Of a stretch of DNA of 64,000 nucleotides, positions 14,287 through 22,776 are shown in pieces. The notes under the pieces were generated by a model. That model ran no database searches, was not told where the DNA came from, and saw only the letters and a program-made list of their open reading frames with translations. Source of the DNA: Selenomonas ruminantium subsp. lactilytica TAM6421 (lineage in GTDB: Bacteria > Bacillota > Negativicutes > Selenomonadales > Selenomonadaceae); contig NC_017068.1 of the NCBI RefSeq assembly GCF_000284095.1, positions 62,001 through 126,000 on the forward strand, in the 5' to 3' direction. The position numbers were made by a program, and so were the translations under genes. The stretch's first letter is position 1. Each line of letters begins with the position of its first letter.

Positions 14287-16467
14287 ATGGCTGTAAAGGA
14301 AAAACGCAATATCCGCAAGGAAATCCATAATAAACTTGACGATAATGTCATGCAGGGGGCTTTGGCTAAATTCACCTCCGAATATCCCATGGCCCGCCTC
14401 AAAGCCTATGCCAATGTGGACAGCATCGATGACCTGCGGGATGACCTGCGCACCATGAAGCGCTGGGCCGTTGACCATATTGATGCGTTGGCTGACGAGT
14501 TCCAGCATTCTGTCGAGGAACGCGGCGGCAAGGTGTTCCGGGCGGCCGATGGGGATGAAGTCAAGAAGATCCTGCTGCAGATCTGCGAGGAAAACGGCGT
14601 GCAGCGCATCGTCAAATCCAAATCCATGGCCACCGAGGAAATCAAGCTCAATGGTGCCTTGGAAAATGCTGGCCTGCATGTAAGGGAGACAGATCTGGGC
14701 GAATGGATGCTTTCCGTTGCCGGGCAGAAACCTTCCCATATGGTTATGCCGGCTATCCATCTGAACAAGGAACAGTGCGCTGGTTTCTTCGAACAGGAAC
14801 TGCACGAGGAGGTGCCCAGCGATATCTCCTATATGATCCATACGGCCCGCCGTGTGCTGCGGGAGGAATTCCTGCATGCGGACCTGGGCATCACAGGGGC
14901 CAACTTCGGTATCGCCGAAAACGGTGCCATCGGTCTGGTGACCAATGAAGGCAATGCCCGTCTGGTCACCACTACGCCGAAGATCCATGTGGTGCTGATC
15001 GGCTATGAAAAATTAATCCCGAAGGTCAAGGATGCAGCCAAGATCCTGCGCCTGCTGCCCCGCAACGGCACCTGCCAGCGCATGACCAGCTATATGACCA
15101 TGGTGTCCGGCCCAACCCCCATCATCTACAAGAAAGATGGCAAATGGGTGGAAGAGAACCGCAAGCAGTATGTGATCCTGCTGGATAACGGGCGTCTCGC
15201 AGCAGCCAAGGATCCCAAGATGAAACAGGTCTATCAGTGCGTGCGCTGCGCATCCTGCCTCAATGTCTGCCCCATCTGGCGCATGGTGGGCGGCCATGTT
15301 TACGGTCATATCTATTCCGGCGGCATCGGTGCCATCCTGACAGGGCTTCTGGGCAATATGGAGGCCTTCTCCAAGTTCAGCGATCTCTGCATTGGCTGCC
15401 GTCAGTGCACCACCATCTGCCCGGGTGAAATTCCCATCCCGGATCTCATCGACGAATTGCGGGCACGGTATGTGAAGAAATATGGTCTTTCCATGCCGGA
15501 AAAAACCGCATTCCAACATATCCTTACACACCGCAAGGTGTTCCACTCTCTCCTGCGCATCGGCTCCGTGGCTCAGAAGCCCGTGCAGTCCGGCAAGTTC
15601 ATCCGCCATCTGCCTTTGTTCTTCTCTGGCATGACAGATGGCAGAAGCCTACCGGCAATTGCGGCCAAGCCTTTGCGTGACAGGACGGAGGATCTGTGCA
15701 AGCATAATCCTAAGAATCCTGTGATGACGGCAGCGTTCTTCAGCGGCTGTAATATGGACTTTGTCTTCCCGGATACGGGTGAATCTGTGGTCAAGGTCCT
15801 GCAGGATCTCAATATCGCCGTCACCTATCCCCAGGAACAGACCTGCTGCGGCAAGCCGGTGCTGGGCATGGGTGACCGGGATACAGGCAAGGTCATTGCC
15901 AAGCAGAACATCGAGGCGCTGGAAGCTACTGGTGCAGATGTGATCATCAGTGCCTGCCCCACCTGCGCGGAAACCTTGGAGCGCACTTATAAGGAGCTAT
16001 TCAAGGATGATGTGCAGTGGAGAGCAAGAGCAGAAGCTGTGGCCGGCAAGGTCCGCGAGTTCACGAGTTTCGTGGCTGAGCAGTACAAGGCTCAGGGCCG
16101 TACCCTGCCGCAGGCTGAACGCGGCAGCCGCATCACCTATCACGATTCCTGTCATATGCGCCGCGGTTTGGGTGTTTGGCAGCAGCCGCGGGAACTCATC
16201 AAGATGACGGGGGCTGACTTCGTGGAGATGAAGGACAGCGACCGCTGCTGCGGCATGGCGGGTGCTTTCGGTGTGAAATACAGCGAAATCTCCAAGCCGA
16301 TACTCCATGACAAACTGGAGAATATCGGCAACACCAAGGCCGATACGGTGGCTGTAGCCTGCCCCGCCTGCATGATGCAGATCGGCGGTGGCCTCAACCA
16401 GCAGAATCCCAGTGTCCGCGTCAAACATGTAGCCGATATCCTGGCAGAATGCATTGCGGAACGATAA
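14287..16467 (+). CDS. LutB-LutA fusion: lactate oxidation iron-sulfur protein
   Basis: A 726-residue protein joining two normally separate subunits. Residues 1-460 are LutB-like: a LUD domain (LGITGANFGIAENGAIGLVT near 205) and two 4Fe-4S sites, CVRCASCLNVCP (near 318) and CIGCRQCTTICP (near 368). Residues 480-725 are LutA/GlpC-like, with two cysteine-rich CCG domains: FFSGCNMDF...TCCGKP (483-522) and HDSCHMRRG...RCCGMA (619-657). In B. subtilis, LutA and LutB are encoded by separate genes. ATG 14287 follows AGGAGG by eight bases. The fusion likely fixes the electron path between the clusters. The electron acceptor is not encoded here. Confidence 0.9.
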   Translation: MAVKEKRNIRKEIHNKLDDNVMQGALAKFTSEYPMARLKAYANVDSIDDLRDDLRTMKRWAVDHIDALADEFQHSVEERGGKVFRAADGDEVKKILLQICEENGVQRIVKSKSMATEEIKLNGALENAGLHVRETDLGEWMLSVAGQKPSHMVMPAIHLNKEQCAGFFEQELHEEVPSDISYMIHTARRVLREEFLHADLGITGANFGIAENGAIGLVTNEGNARLVTTTPKIHVVLIGYEKLIPKVKDAAKILRLLPRNGTCQRMTSYMTMVSGPTPIIYKKDGKWVEENRKQYVILLDNGRLAAAKDPKMKQVYQCVRCASCLNVCPIWRMVGGHVYGHIYSGGIGAILTGLLGNMEAFSKFSDLCIGCRQCTTICPGEIPIPDLIDELRARYVKKYGLSMPEKTAFQHILTHRKVFHSLLRIGSVAQKPVQSGKFIRHLPLFFSGMTDGRSLPAIAAKPLRDRTEDLCKHNPKNPVMTAAFFSGCNMDFVFPDTGESVVKVLQDLNIAVTYPQEQTCCGKPVLGMGDRDTGKVIAKQNIEALEATGADVIISACPTCAETLERTYKELFKDDVQWRARAEAVAGKVREFTSFVAEQYKAQGRTLPQAERGSRITYHDSCHMRRGLGVWQQPRELIKMTGADFVEMKDSDRCCGMAGAFGVKYSEISKPILHDKLENIGNTKADTVAVACPACMMQIGGGLNQQNPSVRVKHVADILAECIAER

Positions 16468-16542
16468 TGTAAAAATGTTGAACCGGGGCATGTTATTGCC
16501 ATTTCCCTAAGTCAATCCATTAAATAAAGATGCCCCCTGATC

Positions 16543-16600
16543 CAAGCGGGAAAAGCCTGAACTCACTGTTTTATACAGCAGGCTTTTCCCGCTTGTTTTA
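16543..16600 (+). terminator. terminator of the lut operon
   Basis: CAAGCGGGAAAAGCCTG pairs perfectly with CAGGCTTTTCCCGCTTG across a 19-base loop, followed by TTTTA. Confidence 0.85.
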
Positions 16601-16617
16601 TGCTGAGGGATTTCCTG

Positions 16618-16647
16618 TCGACAAAGGCGGAACATTGGCGTTATAAT
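16618..16647 (+). promoter_or_regulatory. probable trkA promoter
   Basis: TCGACA (16618-16623) and TATAAT (16642-16647) are 18 bases apart. The segment TGGCGTTATA over the -10 element recurs before the genes at 59658 and 61571. Confidence 0.55.
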
Positions 16648-16695
16648 AAAATGAAAAAAGTATGAATTTTATCTGTTTGCGGGGAGGGTGTCATT

Positions 16696-18048
16696 TTGCG
16701 TATCATCGTGGTAGGGGCCGGGAAGCTGGGCTACAGTATTGCCGAGCTTTTGTCCAAGGAACAGTTTGATGTGGTGGTTATCGATAAGGATGAAAGCCAG
16801 CTGGAGGCGGCGAAGAATACGCTGGATGTGCTGACCATTGCCGCCAATGGTGCCAGCCCGATTACCATGGATGATCCGGACGTACGGGATGCGGATATCC
16901 TGATTGCCGTGACTGCCAGCGATGAAGTCAACATGGTGGCCTGTGTACTGGCCAAGAAGCATGGCATCAAGCATACCATTGCCCGCATTCGCGACATGAA
17001 ATTCATGTCTGAGGCTAAGGATTATCTCAAGCAGAACTTTGATATCGATGTGATGCTGAATCCGGAACTCATTACCGCGAATGAAATCAATCGCATCCTG
17101 ATGACACCAGCCGCCCTGGATGTGGAAGATTTTGCCCATGGCAAGATCCGCCTGTTTGAAACGAAAATCCATCGCAAGTCCCCGCTGGTGGGGAAACCGC
17201 TGAAAAATATCCAGCTGCCCAAAGGGGTGCTGGCGGGGATGATCTTCCGGGATCACCGCATGATCATCCCTCATGGTGATGACAGCTTCCAGTCTCAGGA
17301 TAATGCCTATTTCATTGGGATACCCGAGGAGATTGAAAAATTCAGCCAGAAATTGGTACAGCGTGATGCCCGCAAGCTGCATCGGGCGTTGATCATCGGT
17401 GCAGGCCGCGCGGGGCGGGCTTTGGCCCAGCAGCTGGATGGGCAGGGTGTACATGTCAAGGTCATCGATCTGGACCGGGAGCGCTGCCAGCTTATGGCGG
17501 GAGTGCTCAACAACGGCATTGCCATCTGTGGTGATGGCACGGATATCGACCTGCTGGTTGAGGAAGATGTGGCCCATGCTGATGTGGTGGTGTGCCTGAC
17601 TGAAGACGATAAGCTGAACCTGATGCTGGCGCTTTTGGCCCGCCATCTGTCCGGCAACCGCACGAAGACCGTCGTGCGCGTATCCCGCAATGAATATGTG
17701 GAACTCATGGAAAAAGTCGGCGTGGATATCGTTCTGTCGGCCCGCCTGTTATCGGCCAGTGAGGTGCTGGCCTTCGCCCGCCGTGGTGGCGTGGTGTCCG
17801 TGTCCCTGCTGGAGGGGGCCAAGGCCGAGGCCGTAGAGGTTATCGTGCAGGAAGGCGCACCGGTGGCCGGCAAGAAGCTCATGGATGTGAAACTGCCCCG
17901 GGAATGCCTGGTCTGTGCCTATGTACGCAACGGCGAGGCCGGCATCCCGAATGGTCATACGGTACTGCAGCCGGGGGACAGCACGATCCTCTTCATCCAG
18001 ACGAAGTTTTCGCAGCAGGTCATCAAGTATTTCAAAGGGAAGGAATAG
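16696..18048 (+). CDS. trkA: Trk potassium uptake protein TrkA
   Basis: The 450-residue cytoplasmic gating ring subunit of the Trk K+ uptake system. It is a tandem repeat of two RCK units: the first NAD-binding Rossmann motif VVGAGKLGYSIAE at the N-terminus, the second IIGAGRAGRALAQ near residue 235, each followed by a TrkA-C domain (SPLVGKPLKNIQLPKG; APVAGKKLMDVKLPRE). Nucleotide binding controls channel opening by the TrkH partner. A TTG start at 16696 lies after GGGGAGGG with seven-base spacing. The two trkH genes follow in the same direction, with gaps of 28 and 4 bases. Confidence 0.95.
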   Translation: MRIIVVGAGKLGYSIAELLSKEQFDVVVIDKDESQLEAAKNTLDVLTIAANGASPITMDDPDVRDADILIAVTASDEVNMVACVLAKKHGIKHTIARIRDMKFMSEAKDYLKQNFDIDVMLNPELITANEINRILMTPAALDVEDFAHGKIRLFETKIHRKSPLVGKPLKNIQLPKGVLAGMIFRDHRMIIPHGDDSFQSQDNAYFIGIPEEIEKFSQKLVQRDARKLHRALIIGAGRAGRALAQQLDGQGVHVKVIDLDRERCQLMAGVLNNGIAICGDGTDIDLLVEEDVAHADVVVCLTEDDKLNLMLALLARHLSGNRTKTVVRVSRNEYVELMEKVGVDIVLSARLLSASEVLAFARRGGVVSVSLLEGAKAEAVEVIVQEGAPVAGKKLMDVKLPRECLVCAYVRNGEAGIPNGHTVLQPGDSTILFIQTKFSQQVIKYFKGKE

Positions 18049-18076
18049 GCATTTGCCTGGGAGATTGTGAACCGTT

Positions 18077-19555
18077 ATGCGTATGCAGAAGGAAACTGGC
18101 TTGGAACTGTTTTGGCTCCTGATGGGGCAGATGTCCATATTGATGGCAGGGGCACTTTGCGTGCCTCTGATTGTTGCGCTGCTCTGGCAGGAGTCGGAAG
18201 CGTGGCTGTTTGTGCTGCCGGCAGCTTTTGCTTATGGCCTGGGACGGAAGATGCTGGAGCTGGGGCACTCGGAGGAGCGGGGGCGTCAGCTGACCATCCG
18301 GGAGGGCGTGTTCTTCATGTCCTTTGTCTGGCTGTTCATGGGCTTTATCGGTCTGATGCCCTATGCGATTTCAGGACTGTTCCCCAGCTTTGCGGCGGCA
18401 TTTTTTGAGACGGTGTCTTCGCTGACTACTACAGGTTTGTCCTGCCTGCCCTTTGACCGGATTGGCCTGCCCCGGACACTGCTGCTCTGGCATGGCGTCA
18501 TGAGCTGGCTGGGGGGGCTGACCTTCGTGGTCATCATGGTGACGGTGCTGCCGCAGGTCAGCGGCTGTTTTGGGCTGACGCTTTCGGCCCGGCAGTCGAT
18601 TTTTTTCAGTCCGGTATGGAATAAGATGGCCCAGTCTGCCCGTCAGGGGACGGCTGTGTATGTGGCCCTGACCGTAATGTCAACGGCAGTTTATTATCTG
18701 GCGGGGCTGGGGCCTTTTGAATCGCTGCTCCGTGCTATGGTGACCATATCCTCCAGCGGCGGCACTTCGGCTTATGCTTTTATCTATTATGATAATCCGG
18801 CGCTGGAACTGGCGGCCTTTGCAGCTATGCTGTTGTCCAGCATGAGCCTGTTGCTCTTGTGGCGGTCCTGGAAAATGAAAAGCCTCCGGCTGCTTTGGCA
18901 GGACACGGAAATCCGGCATTTTTTGCTGGTGGTTTTTCTGGCGGGCGGTGTCCTGGCGGCGCATCTCTATTATCAGGGCGTCTATGATTTTACGGGCAGT
19001 TTGCGCTATGGTTATTTCCAGGCCATGGCGTTCATCTCGACTAATGGCTTTGTGGCCGCACCTTTCTGGCTTTGGCCCTCCTTTGATATCTATGTGTTGT
19101 TCCTGCTGGTTTTTGTCGGTGGCTGCATTGGTTCGGCAACCGGCGGCCTCAAGATCATGCGCTTGCTTGTATTGCTGCGCCTGTCCTGGGCAGAATTGCG
19201 CCGCACCCTGCATCCCCGCATGGTGGTCATGCTGAAGGTGGATGGTCTGCCGGTTCCCGTGAAGATTGTGGGGCGGATTTTGTCCTTCTTCTTCCTGTAC
19301 ACCGTGGTGTTTGTGGCTTTTGCCCTGGTGCTCTCGTTAAGCGGTATCAGCATCGTGCAATCGCTTGGGCTGGCCGCCGGCTGCCTGACCAGTACAGGTG
19401 CTTCGGCGGAGTTGTTTGGCATTGGCAGTCTGGATATCCTGCCGGATTGGGCGAAATTGGTCTGCAGTCTGCTGATGATCATGGGCAGGGTGGAGATTTT
19501 TTCCTTTTTAGTGTTGCTGGATATGGCCCGGCGTAGTTTGCAGAAGAGGTGGTGA
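18077..19555 (+). CDS. trkH: TrkH-family K+ channel subunit, atypical filter (copy 1)
   Basis: A 492-residue membrane protein of the TrkH/KtrB superfamily with four M1-P-M2 units. The P-loop filter segments are SSLTTTGLS, SSSGGTSAY, ISTNGFV and LTSTGASAE, each keeping a glycine. Loops 2 and 4 deviate from the usual TGGFS and TGNxGP patterns, which copy 2 has in nearly canonical form. It probably passes K+ across the inner membrane under TrkA control. A weak ribosome binding site at long spacing (GGGAGA) precedes ATG 18077. A second trkH gene follows after 4 bases. Confidence 0.85.
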   Translation: MRMQKETGLELFWLLMGQMSILMAGALCVPLIVALLWQESEAWLFVLPAAFAYGLGRKMLELGHSEERGRQLTIREGVFFMSFVWLFMGFIGLMPYAISGLFPSFAAAFFETVSSLTTTGLSCLPFDRIGLPRTLLLWHGVMSWLGGLTFVVIMVTVLPQVSGCFGLTLSARQSIFFSPVWNKMAQSARQGTAVYVALTVMSTAVYYLAGLGPFESLLRAMVTISSSGGTSAYAFIYYDNPALELAAFAAMLLSSMSLLLLWRSWKMKSLRLLWQDTEIRHFLLVVFLAGGVLAAHLYYQGVYDFTGSLRYGYFQAMAFISTNGFVAAPFWLWPSFDIYVLFLLVFVGGCIGSATGGLKIMRLLVLLRLSWAELRRTLHPRMVVMLKVDGLPVPVKIVGRILSFFFLYTVVFVAFALVLSLSGISIVQSLGLAAGCLTSTGASAELFGIGSLDILPDWAKLVCSLLMIMGRVEIFSFLVLLDMARRSLQKRW

Positions 19556-19559
19556 CGGG

Positions 19560-21011
19560 ATGGATGTACGCATTGTCTATTATGTATTAGGCCGGCTGGT
19601 GATGGCCGAGACCGTCACCATGTTCATCCCCTTTGCCCTGGCGCTGGTCAATTATGAAAACAGCATTCCCGGCTTTGCCGTGGCCTTGGGGCTCAGTGCT
19701 TCGGTGGGACTGGTCCTGCAGACAAATGGCCGTCAGCGTCATGCCGATCTGTCCCTGCGGGAGGGCATCGCCATTACAGGTTTTGGCTGGGCGCTGGCCA
19801 CCAGTCTGGGTATGCTGCCCTATGTGTGCGGCGGCTACCTTAACGCGCTGGATGCGCTGTTTGAGAGCATTTCCGGCTTTACAGGTACCGGGGCAACGGT
19901 ATTCAACACGCTGGAGGATCTGCCCCAGAGCATTCTCTTTTGGCGTATGATGACACATTGGTTTGGCGGTTTGGGCATCATCGTCATTTTTATCGCCTTG
20001 CTGCCTCAGACAGGGCAGAGTACCATCTATATGTACAATGCCGAAACCACTGGCCCCACAGATGATCGTGTACTGCCGCGGCTCAGGGATATGACCAAGG
20101 CACTTTTCCAGATGTATATGCTTTTTACCCTGGTCGCTGCGGCCGTGTATATGGTCTGTGGCCTTAACTTGTATGAGGCGCTGACTCATGCTATGAGTAC
20201 CATTGGCGCGGGCGGCTTTTCTACCTATGATGAAAGTGCCATGCATTTTGACAGTCCTGCCTTTGAGTGGTGCATGACCTTCTTCATGATCCTGGCGGGG
20301 GGCAACTTCGGCCTCTATTATCGGATCTGGCAGAAAGGACCTGGTGTGATCAAGCGGAATTCGGAGTTCAAGGCTTATCTTTGGATCTTAGGGATTGCCA
20401 TTGTCCTGATTACCTTGAATCTATTGGTCAAAATGGACTTTGGCCTGGGCGATGCCTTGCGTTACGCAGCCTTTCAGGTGGGATCGCTTTCTACCACGGG
20501 CTTTGTGTCGGCGGATTTTGAGCAGTGGCCGCCTTTTTCCAAGGGCATCATCCTGTTCCTGATGGTCTGTGGCGGCTGTGCCGGTTCCACGGCCAGTGGC
20601 ATGAAGGTTGTGCGGGTATTGCTGCTGCTGAAAAACGCCTGGGCGGTGGTGCATCAGAAAATGTCACCACGGCGGGTAGTGGAGGTGCGTCTCAACGGCA
20701 GCCGTGTCAGCGAGGAAACACTGCTGCGGGTGGGACAATTTTTCTTTCTTTACATCTTTTTTATCGCCTTTTGGGCGTTGCTGCTGACACTTGATGGCCT
20801 GACGGTGTTCGATGCCATTGGACTCAGTGTCAGCACCATGGGCAATATCGGCCCGGCCTTTGGCATTGCGGGGGCAACCTGCACCTATGCGGGGCTGTCC
20901 GTTTTCAGCAAAAGCATTCTGTGTATTTCCATGTTGTTGGGGCGATTGGAAATGTTTACCCTGCTGGTCATGCTCACGCCGGATTTTTGGCAGAAAGGGA
21001 ATCGGTGGTAA
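19560..21011 (+). CDS. trkH: TrkH potassium uptake protein (copy 2)
   Basis: A 483-residue TrkH with near-canonical selectivity loops: SGFTGTGATV, TIGAGGFSTY, LSTTGFVSA and VSTMGNIGPAFG. The HWFGGLGIIVI segment of the first repeat is the conserved TrkH W-F-G-G-L-G motif. It forms the ion pore for K+ uptake together with TrkA. The ATG at 19560 is four bases after the copy-1 stop, with AGAGGTGGTGACGGG as ribosome binding region, so translation is probably coupled. TrkH works as a dimer; two different adjacent TrkH proteins could form a heterodimer (inference). Confidence 0.92.
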   Translation: MDVRIVYYVLGRLVMAETVTMFIPFALALVNYENSIPGFAVALGLSASVGLVLQTNGRQRHADLSLREGIAITGFGWALATSLGMLPYVCGGYLNALDALFESISGFTGTGATVFNTLEDLPQSILFWRMMTHWFGGLGIIVIFIALLPQTGQSTIYMYNAETTGPTDDRVLPRLRDMTKALFQMYMLFTLVAAAVYMVCGLNLYEALTHAMSTIGAGGFSTYDESAMHFDSPAFEWCMTFFMILAGGNFGLYYRIWQKGPGVIKRNSEFKAYLWILGIAIVLITLNLLVKMDFGLGDALRYAAFQVGSLSTTGFVSADFEQWPPFSKGIILFLMVCGGCAGSTASGMKVVRVLLLLKNAWAVVHQKMSPRRVVEVRLNGSRVSEETLLRVGQFFFLYIFFIAFWALLLTLDGLTVFDAIGLSVSTMGNIGPAFGIAGATCTYAGLSVFSKSILCISMLLGRLEMFTLLVMLTPDFWQKGNRW

Positions 21012-21017
21012 GATCAT

Positions 21018-21965
21018 ATGGATATGATGAATAATTTCTGGGTGGCCGTAGGGGCAGTCGTACCCCTCTTTACGCTGCTTTTTATGGGGCTGATCATCAA
21101 GCGGCTGCATCTCATGACGGAAACGGAGCTGGCGCATACCAATCGCATGGTCTTCAAGCTCTTCTTTTTCTGCATGATGTTCTACAATATCTATGTGACG
21201 GATCTGGCCCATACGGTGCGTCCCAAACTCATGCTGTTCGGGGGCCTGGGGGTACTGGCGGTCTGCTTTCTGGCCACGGCGCTTGTCTGCTGGGGGGATA
21301 AGGACAACCGTCACCGCGGGGCCATGATTCAGGCCATCTTCCGCAGTAATTTCGTGCTGTTCGGCATCCCCATCGTAGGCAATATATTTGGCGACTCCGC
21401 CTTGGCGATTCCCACCATGATGATTGCGGTGATCGTGCCTATCTACAACGTGCTGGCAGTATTCATTCTGGAAACCTTCCGTGGGGGCAGATTTGCCCTG
21501 GGGCAGATCCTGCTGGGGATACTCAAGAATCCCATGATCATGGGGGCCATCATTGCCGTGCTCCTGCGGCTGATGGAGTTCCCTGTACCGAAGCCGGTAC
21601 TCAAGGGGATTGGTCAGGTGGCGGCGGCTACGACGCCGGTGGCATTGATTATTCTGGGGGCTTCCTTCAAGGGGGGCAGTTTTCATAACCATCTGCCCCA
21701 GCTGATCAGCTGCGTGACCGCAAGGCTCATTATCGTGCCGGCCATAGCGCTTAGCCTGGCCGTGTATTTGGGGTTCCGGGATATTGAGCTGGTCACCTTG
21801 CTGGCCGTATTTGCCTCCCCCTGCGCCGTGGCCAGCTTTGCCATGGCCCAGCAGATGGGCAGCGATGCGGATTTGGCGGGGAATTGCGTAGTCTATACCA
21901 CAGCCTTGTCCTGCCTGACAATCTTTGGCTGGGTGTTCCTGTTGAAGACCTTGGGGCTGTTTTGA
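21018..21965 (+). CDS. AEC (auxin efflux carrier) family transporter
   Basis: A 315-residue, about 10-helix membrane protein of the AEC family, whose bacterial members carry malate, malonate or other small organic anions. The typical crossover region IFRSNFVLFGIPIVGNIFGD (about residues 108-127) and the C-terminal ASPCAVASFAMAQQMG (about 274-289) are clear. The gene begins six bases after trkH copy 2 and is likely co-transcribed with the trk genes, with a terminator about 75 bases after the stop. Substrate unknown; a link between organic anion transport and K+ balance is conceivable. Confidence 0.85.
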   Translation: MDMMNNFWVAVGAVVPLFTLLFMGLIIKRLHLMTETELAHTNRMVFKLFFFCMMFYNIYVTDLAHTVRPKLMLFGGLGVLAVCFLATALVCWGDKDNRHRGAMIQAIFRSNFVLFGIPIVGNIFGDSALAIPTMMIAVIVPIYNVLAVFILETFRGGRFALGQILLGILKNPMIMGAIIAVLLRLMEFPVPKPVLKGIGQVAAATTPVALIILGASFKGGSFHNHLPQLISCVTARLIIVPAIALSLAVYLGFRDIELVTLLAVFASPCAVASFAMAQQMGSDADLAGNCVVYTTALSCLTIFGWVFLLKTLGLF

Positions 21966-22039
21966 GTACGCGGGGTGGAGTTCGTGGCATTAGGCGCGCG
22001 TAAATTTAATCAAAATTTAATCCTTTTCTAAAGACTTTC

Positions 22040-22078
22040 AAAGGTTGACTATGTATACTATAAGCATAGTCAACCTTT
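22040..22078 (+). terminator. terminator of the trk-AEC operon
   Basis: AAAGGTTGACTATG and CATAGTCAACCTTT form a 14-bp perfect stem around an 11-base loop, followed by TTACG. Confidence 0.75.
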
Positions 22079-22120
22079 TACGATGAAATTTTAGTTAGTC
22101 AAGCCGATAGGCGCAGAATG

Positions 22121-22195
22121 ACTTAGATTTCGTGTAAGGGCGTAGCGACGCAGCGCTAGTCCTTTTAGGATGCGAAACACCGTTTCGCACGAAGT
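22121..22195 (+). other. multi-hairpin element upstream of the gene at 22234
   Basis: TTTCGTG near 22128 pairs with CACGAAG near 22188 and encloses two hairpins: a GCGT/ACGC stem inside AAGG...CCTT, and GCGAAAC/GTTTCGC with a 3-base loop. The layout is that of a three-way junction. It could be a structured 5' leader or a dispersed repeat; no known riboswitch class is recognised. Confidence 0.4.
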
Positions 22196-22233
22196 TTTTA
22201 GAGAATGAATTTGTGCAGATAGGAGCGATAGAG

Positions 22234-22698
22234 ATGAAAAGCAAGAAATGGCAGAAATTTGTGGGCGGAGCAATGGCAGGTCTGATGAGCTTCAGCATCG
22301 TAGGGACAACGTTGGCCGTGCCGGCTTATGCAGCCAGCTATGAATCCTCCTGGAGCGAAAGAGAGCATCGTGAGGATGTGCATAAGGAAATGCGCCGCCA
22401 TCAGGAAAAACAGAATAAAATCGAGCAGCAGCGCCGTGCTGAGCAGGCAAGACATGAGGAAAAAGTCCGTCAGCTCAGATACGAAAAAGAAAAGCATGAA
22501 CGTGAGCAGTATGAGAAGGAACGGCGTGCGCGTTGGGAACGGGAACACCGCCATCAGACTGCCTACGACCGCTACCGTGAAGCCAGAGAGCGGGAAGAAG
22601 CCCAGCGTAAACACGATCAGAAAGTGCAGACCAATCGGACGATTGCCGCGGCAGCCATCGGTGCTGTGGTAGGTGCAGTCATAGCGAAGAATAGCTGA
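22234..22698 (+). CDS. secreted highly charged helical protein
   Basis: A 154-residue protein with a clear signal peptide (MKSKKWQKFVGGAMAGLMSF; cleavage after AYA, about residue 33). A long Arg/Glu/Lys/His-rich helix follows (residues 45-130, many ERRARWERE-like runs), and a C-terminal hydrophobic stretch of small residues (IAAAAIGAVVGAVIAKNS) resembles a glycine zipper. It is probably periplasmic or outer-membrane-associated, with coiled-coil character. ATG 22234 lies eight bases after AGGAG and is preferred over an upstream GTG. No family recognised. It is followed by a terminator shared with the convergent acyltransferase genes. Confidence 0.7.
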   Translation: MKSKKWQKFVGGAMAGLMSFSIVGTTLAVPAYAASYESSWSEREHREDVHKEMRRHQEKQNKIEQQRRAEQARHEEKVRQLRYEKEKHEREQYEKERRARWEREHRHQTAYDRYREAREREEAQRKHDQKVQTNRTIAAAAIGAVVGAVIAKNS

Positions 22699-22734
22699 GA
22701 TATTTATGACGTGGTGAATGAGACCAAGTGAAAA

Positions 22735-22772
22735 TTTCCCCACAGTATGATAAGGACCATACTGTGGGGAAA
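22735..22772. terminator. bidirectional terminator
   Basis: TTTCCCCACAGTATG and CATACTGTGGGGAAA form a perfect 15-bp stem with an 8-base loop, between the charged secreted protein and the convergent SGNH-type gene. Confidence 0.85.
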
Positions 22773-22776
22773 TCTT

